A DNA stretch of 64,000 nt, from contig CP070234.1 of assembly GCA_017355425.1 (NCBI GenBank), positions 1 through 64,000 on the forward strand, written 5' to 3'. The translations under genes and the position numbers were made by a program. Source of the stretch: Dolichospermum sp. DET69 (GTDB taxonomy: Bacteria > Cyanobacteriota > Cyanobacteriia > Cyanobacteriales > Nostocaceae). A model generated the notes under the pieces. It did no database searches, was not told the origin of the DNA, and saw only the letters and a list, made by a program, of their open reading frames with translations. Position 1 is the first letter of the stretch; each line of letters begins with the position of its first letter. Below, one piece after another: positions 16,088-24,203 of this stretch.

Positions 16088-16876
16088 TTACGCACAGTTG
16101 TCTGTTTCAATTAAGGATAAAAATGATAGGGGTTGGCTCATATTAGCAGCAAAGCCGAGAATTCCTGGATCTCGATGTTCGTAAAGTAACTGACCTTTGC
16201 TATCAAACAAAAAAGTGCCACCACGCTGAGTTAAGTAGGCAGAATTCGGTACATAAGTCTGCCAATTTCTGAGGACTTCCACCATATTCCGTAGCCGCAG
16301 AGTAGCTAACTCAAAGGGGCGTTGAAAGCCACTGCCGCCGGCTAATTGGAAAAATGAGCCTTGGAAGGCAGGTAGAGGAGTACCTTGAATGATTTCATTA
16401 TCCCCAATCAGTTGAGGGGCTTTGCGGTCGCCCTTGTATCCCCGAAAAACTTCCGCCAACGTTCCCGGACTACCAATCCCTGCACACATCAAAATTAGAT
16501 TTAGCCAAGCTTTCTGGGACTCAGCAAACCCAGGGAGAGAAAGATTCAGACCAGAATAGAGATTGAGTTGGTGATGTAGTTCTCCATCAGGTTCAACAAA
16601 TAAATTTTCCGGCGGAAATCCTGTATATTCACAGAATTTTGTGCCAGAAGCGAGATTACCAATTCCCACCGCACGAATAGCGAGTTTTTTATCTGTCAAG
16701 TTTTTAGCTTCACGCTGCAACCACCACGCATATTCAAGACTATCAAAATCTCCAAGTTGTGGCCAAACTAAAATAAGGATATGTGAGGCAGTCTCGCAAT
16801 TTTCTAGCAAGGGTCGGCTCATGCCATCACTAACACGTTGATATTTGTTCTGATTAAGGATAGCGTAGGGGTTCAT
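16088..16876 (-). CDS. Peroxiredoxin-like (AhpC/TSA superfamily) protein
   Basis: The 262-residue protein resembles a cyanobacterial group annotated as peroxiredoxin-like: thioredoxin-type strands (HILILVWPQLGDFDS, LAIRAVGIGNLASG), a FCEYTGFPPENLFVEPDG segment and a late GGTFLFDSKGQLLYEHRDPG. The usual CxxC or peroxidatic TxxC of active enzymes is not seen where expected; Cys occurs in ENCETAS, KFCEYTG and LMCAGIG. Its redox activity is therefore uncertain. It converges with the MtfA-like gene, 14 bases apart, and has no leader hairpin of the type seen on neighbouring minus-strand genes. Confidence 0.7.
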   Translation of the reverse strand: MNPYAILNQNKYQRVSDGMSRPLLENCETASHILILVWPQLGDFDSLEYAWWLQREAKNLTDKKLAIRAVGIGNLASGTKFCEYTGFPPENLFVEPDGELHHQLNLYSGLNLSLPGFAESQKAWLNLILMCAGIGSPGTLAEVFRGYKGDRKAPQLIGDNEIIQGTPLPAFQGSFFQLAGGSGFQRPFELATLRLRNMVEVLRNWQTYVPNSAYLTQRGGTFLFDSKGQLLYEHRDPGILGFAANMSQPLSFLSLIETDNCA

Positions 16877-17013
16877 TGCAAGATTAACTGCTATTTAGCT
16901 ATTAAATTTTAGCCCAATTTAACAGAATTTACATTGATTGTATCAAATTGCCGTAATATCCCGTCCCTTTATAGAGCGGGAGCATCAAGACAATTCTTGT
17001 CTAAGTCCCGTAG

Positions 17014-18828
17014 TTACCAGCTATCACCTACCGTAATATCTACTACCACAGGCACAGGGTTGAGAAACTTAAGAGCCGCAGCAACCATACATCTGTGTAA
17101 CATCCGGCTCACTCGCTCAACCTCATTCTCTGGACATTCCAGGACAATTTCATCATGGACAACGCAGATCAACTTTGCATGAGTCCTAGTTAACGGCTTA
17201 ATCAGCTTCACCATCGCCAACTTATTAATATCTGCATTTAACCCCTGCACAGGATGATTGAGCATTTCTGCTAATCTGGGTTTATCTGCCCATCTCCGTC
17301 TTCTCCCTGCTAAAGTCCGACTTTCTTTAACACCCCGCAAATATGCCTGCTTAATCGTTTCGTGCCACTTAGTGACACCAGAATAAGCATCAAAAAACCT
17401 GGTTCTAAAAGCCTTTGCCTGATCCAGTGTCATTGTCACACCATACTTAGTTTCAGCATAAATGCGAAGTTTAGCAGCCCCCATACCGTAAATCAGTCCA
17501 AAATTAATCGCTTTAGCCAGTCTGCGGTCTTCTTCACTAACCTCCGTGATCCGCTTACCAGTTACCAAAGCTGCCGTGAGTTTGTGCAAATCAGCACCTT
17601 GACGGTAGGCTTGGCGCATCTTAGCATCACCACTCAGACGCGCGACAATTCTTAACTCGATTTGCGAATAATCTGCTGCTAAAATTTGGTAGCCAGGTGC
17701 AGCAATAAAGCAATTTCTAGCTGCCGCATGACGGGGAATGGTTTGTAATGGTGGGTGACGACAGGAAAATCTTCCAGACCTTGCGCCTAGTTGATAGTAA
17801 TTGGGGTGAATTCTCCCAGTTTTGGGGTGAATGTGTTTAGGTAAACTATCAGTAAAAGTAGCAGTAATTTTGGCAAGGTGGCGATAGTCTAAAAGAGCCT
17901 TAATAATAGGATATTGATTAACCAAAGGCACTAAATCTTTTTGGTTAGTTGATTGTATGGCAATACCCAGAGCCTGGAGAGCAGCTAATACTTGTGGGGG
18001 TGAATTAGGATTAACAGTATCCGTTAATTCTGGTAACAGTGATAGTTGAGATTTACCAGCAAGACGCAGTTGTTTTAACTGTTGAAGTGCAGTTATTTTA
18101 TCAGCTTCTAACTTTGCACCCAGCGTTTGCCATTTGGACAAGTCAAATAACATTCCATTGAGTTCCATTTGGGCGACAACAGGTAGACAATGAAATTCCA
18201 GTTGGGCAATTTTTAGCAATTTCGCCTGTGTTAATTTCTTGACTAAAATCGGGTAAAGGTCAAGTAAAATAGCAGCATCTGTAGCAGCATATTGCAATTG
18301 TTCTGGAGTTAGTTGTTGATGCCAATTGCTAGTTTGTAAGCTTTTATCTAGTTGTATACGCAACAGTTTACGAGCTACATTTTCTAAAGATGCACTGGTT
18401 TTAATTCCCGCATTCACAACTTGGTAAGCAAGTTGAGTATCGAAGAAATATCCAGAAGGTTGAAGTCCAGCTTGGGTGAGAAATTGCCATTCAAATTTGG
18501 CATTATGAGCGATTTTCACAGCAGAATTGCAGAAGAGTTTTTTGAGTAGTAAACGATAAATTCCAGTGCGAGTGCTTCTGGTGCAGTGTAGCCGATTATT
18601 TTCGGTATTGTGTTCTGCGCTATCGCGCACAGATATAGCTGGTAAATCAATTAGTACAACTGGGTAATTGGGTGCAGCTATTTGAATTAATCTAATTGTG
18701 TCAGTTAAAGGGTCGAGTCCTGTTGTTTCACAATCTAAGGCTAAAATTTCTGCATGAAACAAAGGTTTGATAATGCTTTTAAGAGTGGGAGTATCTTTGA
18801 CTAAAATGTATTCTGGGGAGTAATTCAT
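17014..18828 (-). CDS. Family A DNA polymerase with 3'-5' exonuclease domain, no 5' nuclease
   Basis: The 604-residue protein carries exonuclease motifs DCETTGLDP (32-40), HNAKFEWQF (108-116) and YAATDAAILLDLY (180-192), and all polymerase motifs: A ADYSQIEL (385-392), B RRLAKAINFGLIYGM (435-449) and C VVHDEIVLE (556-564). It is shorter than chromosomal PolA (about 900-1000 residues) because the N-terminal 5' nuclease is missing, a form common on phages and plasmids. It probably helps plasmid replication or lagging-strand repair during conjugation. No Shine-Dalgarno is visible; a 5-bp hairpin lies 13 bases before the start. Confidence 0.9.
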   Translation of the reverse strand: MNYSPEYILVKDTPTLKSIIKPLFHAEILALDCETTGLDPLTDTIRLIQIAAPNYPVVLIDLPAISVRDSAEHNTENNRLHCTRSTRTGIYRLLLKKLFCNSAVKIAHNAKFEWQFLTQAGLQPSGYFFDTQLAYQVVNAGIKTSASLENVARKLLRIQLDKSLQTSNWHQQLTPEQLQYAATDAAILLDLYPILVKKLTQAKLLKIAQLEFHCLPVVAQMELNGMLFDLSKWQTLGAKLEADKITALQQLKQLRLAGKSQLSLLPELTDTVNPNSPPQVLAALQALGIAIQSTNQKDLVPLVNQYPIIKALLDYRHLAKITATFTDSLPKHIHPKTGRIHPNYYQLGARSGRFSCRHPPLQTIPRHAAARNCFIAAPGYQILAADYSQIELRIVARLSGDAKMRQAYRQGADLHKLTAALVTGKRITEVSEEDRRLAKAINFGLIYGMGAAKLRIYAETKYGVTMTLDQAKAFRTRFFDAYSGVTKWHETIKQAYLRGVKESRTLAGRRRRWADKPRLAEMLNHPVQGLNADINKLAMVKLIKPLTRTHAKLICVVHDEIVLECPENEVERVSRMLHRCMVAAALKFLNPVPVVVDITVGDSW

Positions 18829-18841
18829 AGTGATGATAATT

Positions 18842-18855
18842 TGGCTTTTTAGCCA
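18842..18855 (-). promoter_or_regulatory. 5'-leader hairpin (5-bp stem, 4-nt loop), copy 4
   Basis: tggct-tttt-agcca, only 13 bases upstream of the polymerase start at 18828 and closest to the start among the set, so it could cover the ribosome binding region. Confidence 0.5.
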
Positions 18856-19034
18856 TAAGTATTAGTCGGTATTGTTTGATAAGAATAATTAAATTAATGC
18901 GTAATTAAGTTTTGCAATGGGGATTTAGAACACGATACAAAACTTGTTGCCTTTAGAAGCAGGGGAATTCAACCTCCAAACTTTGTTAAAGAGAGGTTTA
19001 TATGTAATATCCCTCTCCTTATAACTTGATTCAA

Positions 19035-19724
19035 TTAACTAATTTGACGCTGACGTTTACTTGTTTGGACAACCTGATGATGCTGGATATGGTGTTGAGA
19101 ATTATTAATGGCAATAGCAGCTAATTCTTGAATAATTGGTTTGACAATTTCTGGGGCAATTTCTAAGCGATTTTTAATCTGTGCTTGTAACCAAGCTAAA
19201 GGAACGCTTTTACCATTGACTGTTTGTTTGATAATTAAGTCAGACTTGGGTTTTGAAACTTTTTTAATGGCACTGGCAATTTTTCTAGCTGTGCGTAAAT
19301 CAATTTTGTCTATGTTAATAGTAACTGAATTATTAAGTTCAAGTTCTGGTTGTAATGAAGTGCTATCATTTGATTGATTACCATTGTCATTTTCAACATT
19401 GAGAGAACTATTTGAAGCATGATAATAGATAGCTGATTTATTGTCATTTTCAGAATTGGGATAACTATTAACAACAGAATTATAGTTAGCAGATGGATGA
19501 CAATTTTCTTGTTCAACATTAAGATTGCTATTTGTGGTATCAATAGGTTCAATATTTGATTGTTCAGATGTTTTGTGAGTGATACAATATTCGACGTTAA
19601 GAGCGACTTGATGCCATAAATGCACTAATCCCACTATGAAATCAACAAGCATGACAATGGTAGAGAATGCTGTAATTACCAGGATGAGATAATTTAAACT
19701 TTCTTGAACTGATTGAATATTCAT
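19035..19724 (-). CDS. Membrane-anchored plasmid protein with Asn-rich linker
   Basis: The 229-residue protein has one N-terminal membrane segment (about 11-38), a low-complexity Asn/Ser linker (about 60-135) in which the motif LNVE recurs, and a helical, basic C-terminal domain (about 140-229: DLRTARKIASAIKKVSKPKSDLI, then AWLQAQIKNRLE). The C-terminal part looks like a small DNA-interacting fold, but I cannot name it. The layout, a membrane anchor joined to a possible DNA-binding domain, would suit a conjugation accessory or a plasmid tether. A leader hairpin precedes it. Confidence 0.6.
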   Translation of the reverse strand: MNIQSVQESLNYLILVITAFSTIVMLVDFIVGLVHLWHQVALNVEYCITHKTSEQSNIEPIDTTNSNLNVEQENCHPSANYNSVVNSYPNSENDNKSAIYYHASNSSLNVENDNGNQSNDSTSLQPELELNNSVTINIDKIDLRTARKIASAIKKVSKPKSDLIIKQTVNGKSVPLAWLQAQIKNRLEIAPEIVKPIIQELAAIAINNSQHHIQHHQVVQTSKRQRQIS

Positions 19725-19759
19725 GGTAACTAAATTGAGATTTGATTATCAAAAACAAC

Positions 19760-19773
19760 GAAGCAATAGCTTC
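19760..19773 (-). promoter_or_regulatory. 5'-leader hairpin (5-bp stem, 4-nt loop), copy 5
   Basis: gaagc-aata-gcttc, 35 bases upstream of the start at 19724. Confidence 0.55.
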
Positions 19774-19849
19774 CATTTCACTTGCTTTCAATCATTCAAT
19801 CAACACGATTCAATGAAACTTAGAACATAACAATGGTTAGAGTAAATGT

Positions 19850-19891
19850 ATCCTCAGTCTTGAACTTCTAGTTTAAAACTGAGGATTTTTG
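19850..19891. terminator. Terminator after the 19898-20593 gene
   Basis: A 9-bp stem (atcctcagt 19850-19858, actgaggat 19878-19886) lies within 12 bases of the stop codon. The T5 run is on the plus-strand side, so minus-strand activity is less certain. Confidence 0.5.
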
Positions 19892-19897
19892 GTAACT

Positions 19898-20593
19898 TTA
19901 AAACAAGTCCATTTGTACAGATGAATTGGAGGAAGATTCAGGAGGAGGAGTATTTTCAATTGAGTCTATCTTAGACTTGTCATTAACACGACGTTTCCCC
20001 CATCCTTCTTGTGCTGCGTGTTTAACTATGCTGCGGCGAATTGACTGACTAATATCGTGAAAATCATTCTTTACCTGCTGAAAATGAATGATGGATTTAT
20101 TGCTAGTATCGTTCGTATTACCATCAATAAATTCATAAAAACTCTGGCAATCTTTTGGTAATTTATTGTATTTAGTTAAAACTTCATTGCCTACCCAAAG
20201 ATAAAGGTCAGCGTAATCTCGATGCAAAGGTGCTTCGTAACTTGCAGGCATCATGTAAGTGAGAACTTCTGTAGCTGTGGCATATTCACCAACTTGATTT
20301 TGTTCATACTCATTGCAAATTAGTTCTAACCTGTCTTGAATACAAGCAAACTTCAGCCATTGAGGAATTGTATCACCCCAAGAATTGCCGTAAATCACTA
20401 ATGGACCTGCTAGATAGCGAATATGGTGTACAGAAAATTCGGCTATTTCTAATAAAGTTGCTAACAATTCTTTAGGGGTATTTAAACTAGCGAGAATTTG
20501 CAGCATTTTCAATGTGTTGTCTGACAGTTTAGCATTTTTACGATTATTGATTTCTGCTATGACTTCGGGTGGAATCAAGTTGATTTGTGCCAT
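19898..20593 (-). CDS. Plasmid protein of unknown function
   Basis: I place the start at the ATG at 20593 (MAQINLIPPEVIAE), which has a gagaag site 4 bases upstream; a longer frame exists but needs a TTG inside the leader hairpin. The 231-residue product is mostly helical (NTLKMLQILASLNTPKELLATLLEIAEFSV), has an aromatic acidic middle and a basic segment SIRRSIVKHAAQEGWGKRR near 185-205, then a disordered Pro/Ser tail ending MDLF. No family recognised. It lies head to head with the 20722 gene, so the 130-base gap holds both leaders. Confidence 0.6.
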   Translation of the reverse strand: MAQINLIPPEVIAEINNRKNAKLSDNTLKMLQILASLNTPKELLATLLEIAEFSVHHIRYLAGPLVIYGNSWGDTIPQWLKFACIQDRLELICNEYEQNQVGEYATATEVLTYMMPASYEAPLHRDYADLYLWVGNEVLTKYNKLPKDCQSFYEFIDGNTNDTSNKSIIHFQQVKNDFHDISQSIRRSIVKHAAQEGWGKRRVNDKSKIDSIENTPPPESSSNSSVQMDLF

Positions 20594-20625
20594 TTGTCTT
20601 CTCGATATGAGCGCATCACCCAAAA

Positions 20626-20639
20626 TAGCCAATAGGCTA
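20626..20639 (-). promoter_or_regulatory. 5'-leader hairpin (5-bp stem, 4-nt loop), copy 6
   Basis: tagcc-aata-ggcta, 32 bases upstream of the preferred start at 20593. A second, imperfect ttagcc-aatc-ggttag follows at about 20648-20663. Confidence 0.5.
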
Positions 20640-20694
20640 ATACATAATTAGCCAATCGGTTAGTGCCGTTAATCAATCAATTTTTTATGCTGGT

Positions 20695-20723
20695 ATTGGT
20701 ATTGTTTTTCAGGTCATACCAAT
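20695..20723 (+). promoter_or_regulatory. Hairpin reaching into the start codon of the 20722 gene
   Basis: Perfect 8-bp arms attggtat (20695-20702) and ataccaat (20716-20723) with a 13-base loop; the right arm includes the first two bases of the ATG at 20722. No Shine-Dalgarno is present, so the fold would directly hide the start. Confidence 0.5.
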
Positions 20724-21087
20724 GAATCAAGAACCCGCATTAAATCAAAATGCTGAGGATGAAAATAATCGTCAGGTTAAATCTGCCAAGGGTTATCAGT
20801 CGCATGGTTATAGTCTTGAGGAATCAAATTTTGATGATGATAATAATCGTCAGGTTAAGTCTGCCAACGGTTATCAATCGCCGGGTGATGAGGATAATAT
20901 TAATCCTTGGGAAACAGACAGATTTGAAGATGGTTATCAAGAAAATGTTTTTGAAATTAACTTGGGTGATACACCCTATACCGAATCAGCAGCTAATCCC
21001 AATCCAAAATTACCAGGATATGGCTCTGGTTTAGGTTACAAGTCTAAGAAAAGTCAACAGTCAACATCCCCAGAATTAGAGTTGTAA
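20722..21087 (+). CDS. Small disordered plasmid protein with internal repeat
   Basis: The 121-residue, Asn/Asp/Ser-rich protein contains a near-exact duplication (NNRQVKSAKGYQS and NNRQVKSANGYQS, about 34 codons apart) visible as repeated DNA near 20765-20800 and 20843-20880. It has no hydrophobic core and is probably intrinsically disordered. It opens the plus-strand run of conjugation-type genes, and its start codon sits in a hairpin. I recognise no family. Confidence 0.5.
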   Translation: MNQEPALNQNAEDENNRQVKSAKGYQSHGYSLEESNFDDDNNRQVKSANGYQSPGDEDNINPWETDRFEDGYQENVFEINLGDTPYTESAANPNPKLPGYGSGLGYKSKKSQQSTSPELEL

Positions 21088-21242
21088 ATCGTCAGGATTC
21101 AGGAATGCGATTTATAAATCATATTTTCTCTAATACGTACACCCAAAAGTCAAACAAATCCAGTCTTGATTTAAGAAAATACTTGATTGATTGGGGTGTA
21201 GTTATCGTGTTGCCGTGGTGGTTACCATCCTCACAGGAAAAC

Positions 21243-21262
21243 TTGAATTATGAACAATTCAA
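21243..21262 (+). promoter_or_regulatory. Hairpin whose loop begins with the start codon of the 21250 gene
   Basis: Perfect 7-bp arms ttgaatt (21243-21249) and aattcaa (21256-21262) enclose the 6-base loop ATGAAC, the first two codons. An aggaaa ribosome site lies just upstream at 21235-21240, outside the stem. Confidence 0.5.
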
Positions 21263-23181
21263 AAAGATGGATATTTGTGCTAATTGTCATCAGTTTTATT
21301 ATCTACAGTGTCACTGTTCAGGCTGCAAACAGCATATTTAATAATGGCAATCTGCCTACTCGAATTGTAGAAGTTACTAATGCTCAATCTCGATTACCTG
21401 CAACTAAACTTTTGTTGCCAGACTGGAAGCAAATTTCTCTGAGTCAACTACCAGGTATCAGTCAATCTGGGGCAATTGATGGCAGTCTCTATAGCCAAAC
21501 ATTAGGTTATGATTTGAGTCGGACTTGGACTGTGGGCATGACTCCTGATGTATATTTGAAGTTAGGAGATATCAGTGAGGCATTGCAAGCAGAAAAGTTT
21601 GCTTTGCAAGCTATTAGAGAGATAACATCTACTGATTTAAACAATATTGCATTAAGTGAATTTTCTTTGATTAAAGAACAAACATTGAGTCATTTAGCTA
21701 AAGTTGTTCCTCAATTAGCTCAAACAGCAGTCAAAGATATTCAATCTATTGCTGCTTTACTGAAAACTAAAGGAATTCAACCAGCAAATTTAACTTTATC
21801 TCAGGTATTGACACAATACGAAGTTGGGAACATCAAGCTGGGAGAAATTGATTTGTCCAAGTTTTCGCTGACTTCAATTCCTAATTTAGAAGCAGTACCA
21901 ATTCAAGATTTGACAAATTGGATGAATAGTTTTGTCAAAAATATTCCAGGACTGGGACAAGTACCTTTAGGATTAATGCCTAATCCTATCAGTGAAATTG
22001 GTAGTTTAGTCATGCGAATTGATGCGGTTTATGGAATAGCAGAAAATCGCCGTAACAATCCAATTTCTGGCTCAGATGTGCAAGGCTTTTCTGTACCCTG
22101 TACTCAAAAAGATTGTGCTTATTTAGAACTAGATAATTTGGAAAATGTAGGTGCAAGCGATCGCAGTTCACTTGAAGGTAAGCAATGGATTTCCGGTAAA
22201 TACCAGGAGGTTGAGGGAGGTTCGGGGATACTCAAAGCGGTTAACAATGGACGAGAACCAACAGGACGTTTACCCTTTGGTAAAGCTTTTAAAGTTGTGG
22301 TCATGGAAACAGATGAAACCACTGATACAGTAGATACGGCTTTATACTTTCGTTTCTGCGCTTGGAAGATGGGTTGTACACCTTATTTTATCGGTCCAAT
22401 TCCTTTTTTCAGCTATCAGGTGAATGCTTTGATGTTTGTAGGCAATGTGGACGGTGGAAATGAGCAAAGTGTTAATACCACTTCTACACCTACGGGTGCA
22501 AATAAAGAGGTGAGAAGTAATCTCAATCAAAATAGCACAACAAGTCAAATTAATCCTTGCAGATTTACCAGTAGTAATCGTTCAATTATCAGTCAATCTT
22601 TTTACGGTGTTAATTTGCCATTACTAGGAAACGCCATTGCCGAAATTGAAAGTGCTGGTAGTGGAGATTATCAAGCTGTTGGTGTGCATACCTGCGCTGA
22701 TGGGGGTTTAAATTGTGGTCGAGGACTGGGAAGGTATCAATTCATGAGTTACAATCCCTATGCAGTGCGGTTAATTGCTGCCAAGTCTGGAGGAGAAGAG
22801 TTTCTTGAGCGAGTTAAACAAGGTTATCAACCTACTGAAGCTGAATTATTTGAGTTTTTTCCTCTTGCGGATCAGGATAGGGCATTTATGGCTGATATTG
22901 CCAATAAAATTCAAGTAACTCAAACGGAAATAGACCCAATTACAGGACAATTATTCACTGGTGAACGGCTGATTGAACGAGTAGCTCAAAAGCATTTTGG
23001 TGGTGATAATAGCAAAGTTGATGCTAGTAGTTCTGATGTTTTTGGTCGTCTCAGTCTGAAAGATTATGGACAAACTGCTTTAGCTTTTTATGGCAATAAT
23101 AACAGCGATAACGGAACTTTGACCTGCACTTCTAATTTCACTTCTAGATATATTAGTAATGCTCAAAATACTGCTAATTAG
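21250..23181 (+). CDS. Exported conjugation protein with lysozyme-like (VirB1-type) domain
   Basis: The 643-residue protein starts with a signal peptide (about 1-25, hydrophobic, ending VQAA). Residues 40-300 form a helical region; the C-terminal third contains LLGNAIAEIESAGSGDYQAVG near 460-480 and GRGLGRYQFMSYNP near 500, the Glu-x-Ser and GRYQ pattern of lytic transglycosylase/lysozyme-like domains. These cut peptidoglycan locally so that a secretion channel can be built. Several Cys pairs (VPCTQKDCAY, ADGGLNCGRG) suggest periplasmic disulfides. It is followed by a lipoprotein-like gene and, further on, by a VirD4/TraG-like ATPase, consistent with a type IV secretion region. Confidence 0.72.
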   Translation: MNNSKRWIFVLIVISFIIYSVTVQAANSIFNNGNLPTRIVEVTNAQSRLPATKLLLPDWKQISLSQLPGISQSGAIDGSLYSQTLGYDLSRTWTVGMTPDVYLKLGDISEALQAEKFALQAIREITSTDLNNIALSEFSLIKEQTLSHLAKVVPQLAQTAVKDIQSIAALLKTKGIQPANLTLSQVLTQYEVGNIKLGEIDLSKFSLTSIPNLEAVPIQDLTNWMNSFVKNIPGLGQVPLGLMPNPISEIGSLVMRIDAVYGIAENRRNNPISGSDVQGFSVPCTQKDCAYLELDNLENVGASDRSSLEGKQWISGKYQEVEGGSGILKAVNNGREPTGRLPFGKAFKVVVMETDETTDTVDTALYFRFCAWKMGCTPYFIGPIPFFSYQVNALMFVGNVDGGNEQSVNTTSTPTGANKEVRSNLNQNSTTSQINPCRFTSSNRSIISQSFYGVNLPLLGNAIAEIESAGSGDYQAVGVHTCADGGLNCGRGLGRYQFMSYNPYAVRLIAAKSGGEEFLERVKQGYQPTEAELFEFFPLADQDRAFMADIANKIQVTQTEIDPITGQLFTGERLIERVAQKHFGGDNSKVDASSSDVFGRLSLKDYGQTALAFYGNNNSDNGTLTCTSNFTSRYISNAQNTAN

Positions 23182-23352
23182 AGGTAGTAAATATCGGTTA
23201 GTATATCGCATTTAATTGAAAGTGAATAGGGAACGATTAACAAATAAATGTCCTAGCTATTGTAGCTATTTTTACAACAAATCAATCTACTATATTCGTC
23301 TTTTTTCACGCTTTTAAAAGTTGCAAGTTCTACATTTACAACCGTGGTTTTT

Positions 23353-24081
23353 ATGACTAATTTATCTACAACCTCTATATCTTATGAGCCAGAAACAAAG
23401 GAAACACTTGATATTGATTTGCATTCAAAAATACAATTTGAGCAAGCAGCAGTAGGAGCGGGAGTTTCTTCTTTATCAGCCTCTCTTACTCAATCTCACT
23501 CACTAGAAACAACAGCATATCAATTACCAGAACCTTCTATGAGAATACGTTATGGAGTGTATTGGTTTCGTGTTGGCTTGAGTATCTTTGTGCTACTTTC
23601 TATGCTTTTCAGTTTAGGAGGATGTAGTTTAAATGCTACAACTGTGAATTGGAATAAAGCTGTTGATGTTGTTTCTACTCCTGTTTTAGAACAAGTGATT
23701 AGAGACAATACAAATTTGAATCCTAAAGCATCTGCTGAAAATATACTGATTTGGAATGTGTCAGAAAAAGATGGTAAGCTGACACTTTTCAACTTTAATA
23801 CTCCAGATGTTTGTGGTGCTTTAGGTTGTTTATATGCTGGTTATTGGCTCAGAAATGACAAACCAATTACTCAGGTATTCTTGAGTTATTTAAATCCCAC
23901 ATTACCACCAGGAAAGCAATTATTCGTAGTAGGAGAAAACCGCAATCAGTCTTTACCTTGTATTAAAGTATTGCAAACTGAAAAACAGCAATTACGGCAA
24001 TTGAATTTCTGTTTTAATGGTAATCGTTATCAAGTTGCAGATAGTCAACTTTTGGCTACTATCAATAAATCAGTTAAGTAA
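23353..24081 (+). CDS. Membrane protein or lipoprotein, conjugation region
   Basis: I choose the ATG at 23353 rather than a GTG three codons earlier. The 242-residue product has about 70 soluble N-terminal residues, a membrane segment near 74-94 that ends in a lipobox-like FSLGGCS, and a C-terminal domain of about 145 residues with Cys pairs (DVCGALGCLYAGYW, SLPCIKVL, LNFCFNG). An internal lipobox after such a long leader would be unusual, so it may simply be a type II membrane protein. It follows the transglycosylase-like gene and is closed by a terminator; conjugation-pilus or channel support is an inference. Confidence 0.6.
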   Translation: MTNLSTTSISYEPETKETLDIDLHSKIQFEQAAVGAGVSSLSASLTQSHSLETTAYQLPEPSMRIRYGVYWFRVGLSIFVLLSMLFSLGGCSLNATTVNWNKAVDVVSTPVLEQVIRDNTNLNPKASAENILIWNVSEKDGKLTLFNFNTPDVCGALGCLYAGYWLRNDKPITQVFLSYLNPTLPPGKQLFVVGENRNQSLPCIKVLQTEKQQLRQLNFCFNGNRYQVADSQLLATINKSVK

Positions 24082-24141
24082 CAGTTCTTGTTATTCAATA
24101 ACCGTAAAGAAAAATAATGTCTAGCTTTTTCAGTGAGAAAC

Positions 24142-24172
24142 CTGCCATAGTTTTTGACTACGGCAGATTTTA
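24142..24172 (+). terminator. Terminator between convergent genes
   Basis: Stem ctgccatag / ctacggcag (8 of 9 pairs) with a 7-base loop followed by attttat; it ends the plus-strand unit and lies about 30 bases past the stop of the minus-strand gene at 24204. Confidence 0.7.
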
Positions 24173-24203
24173 TGTTCAACCCAGGTAATTTAATAGCACT
24201 CAA

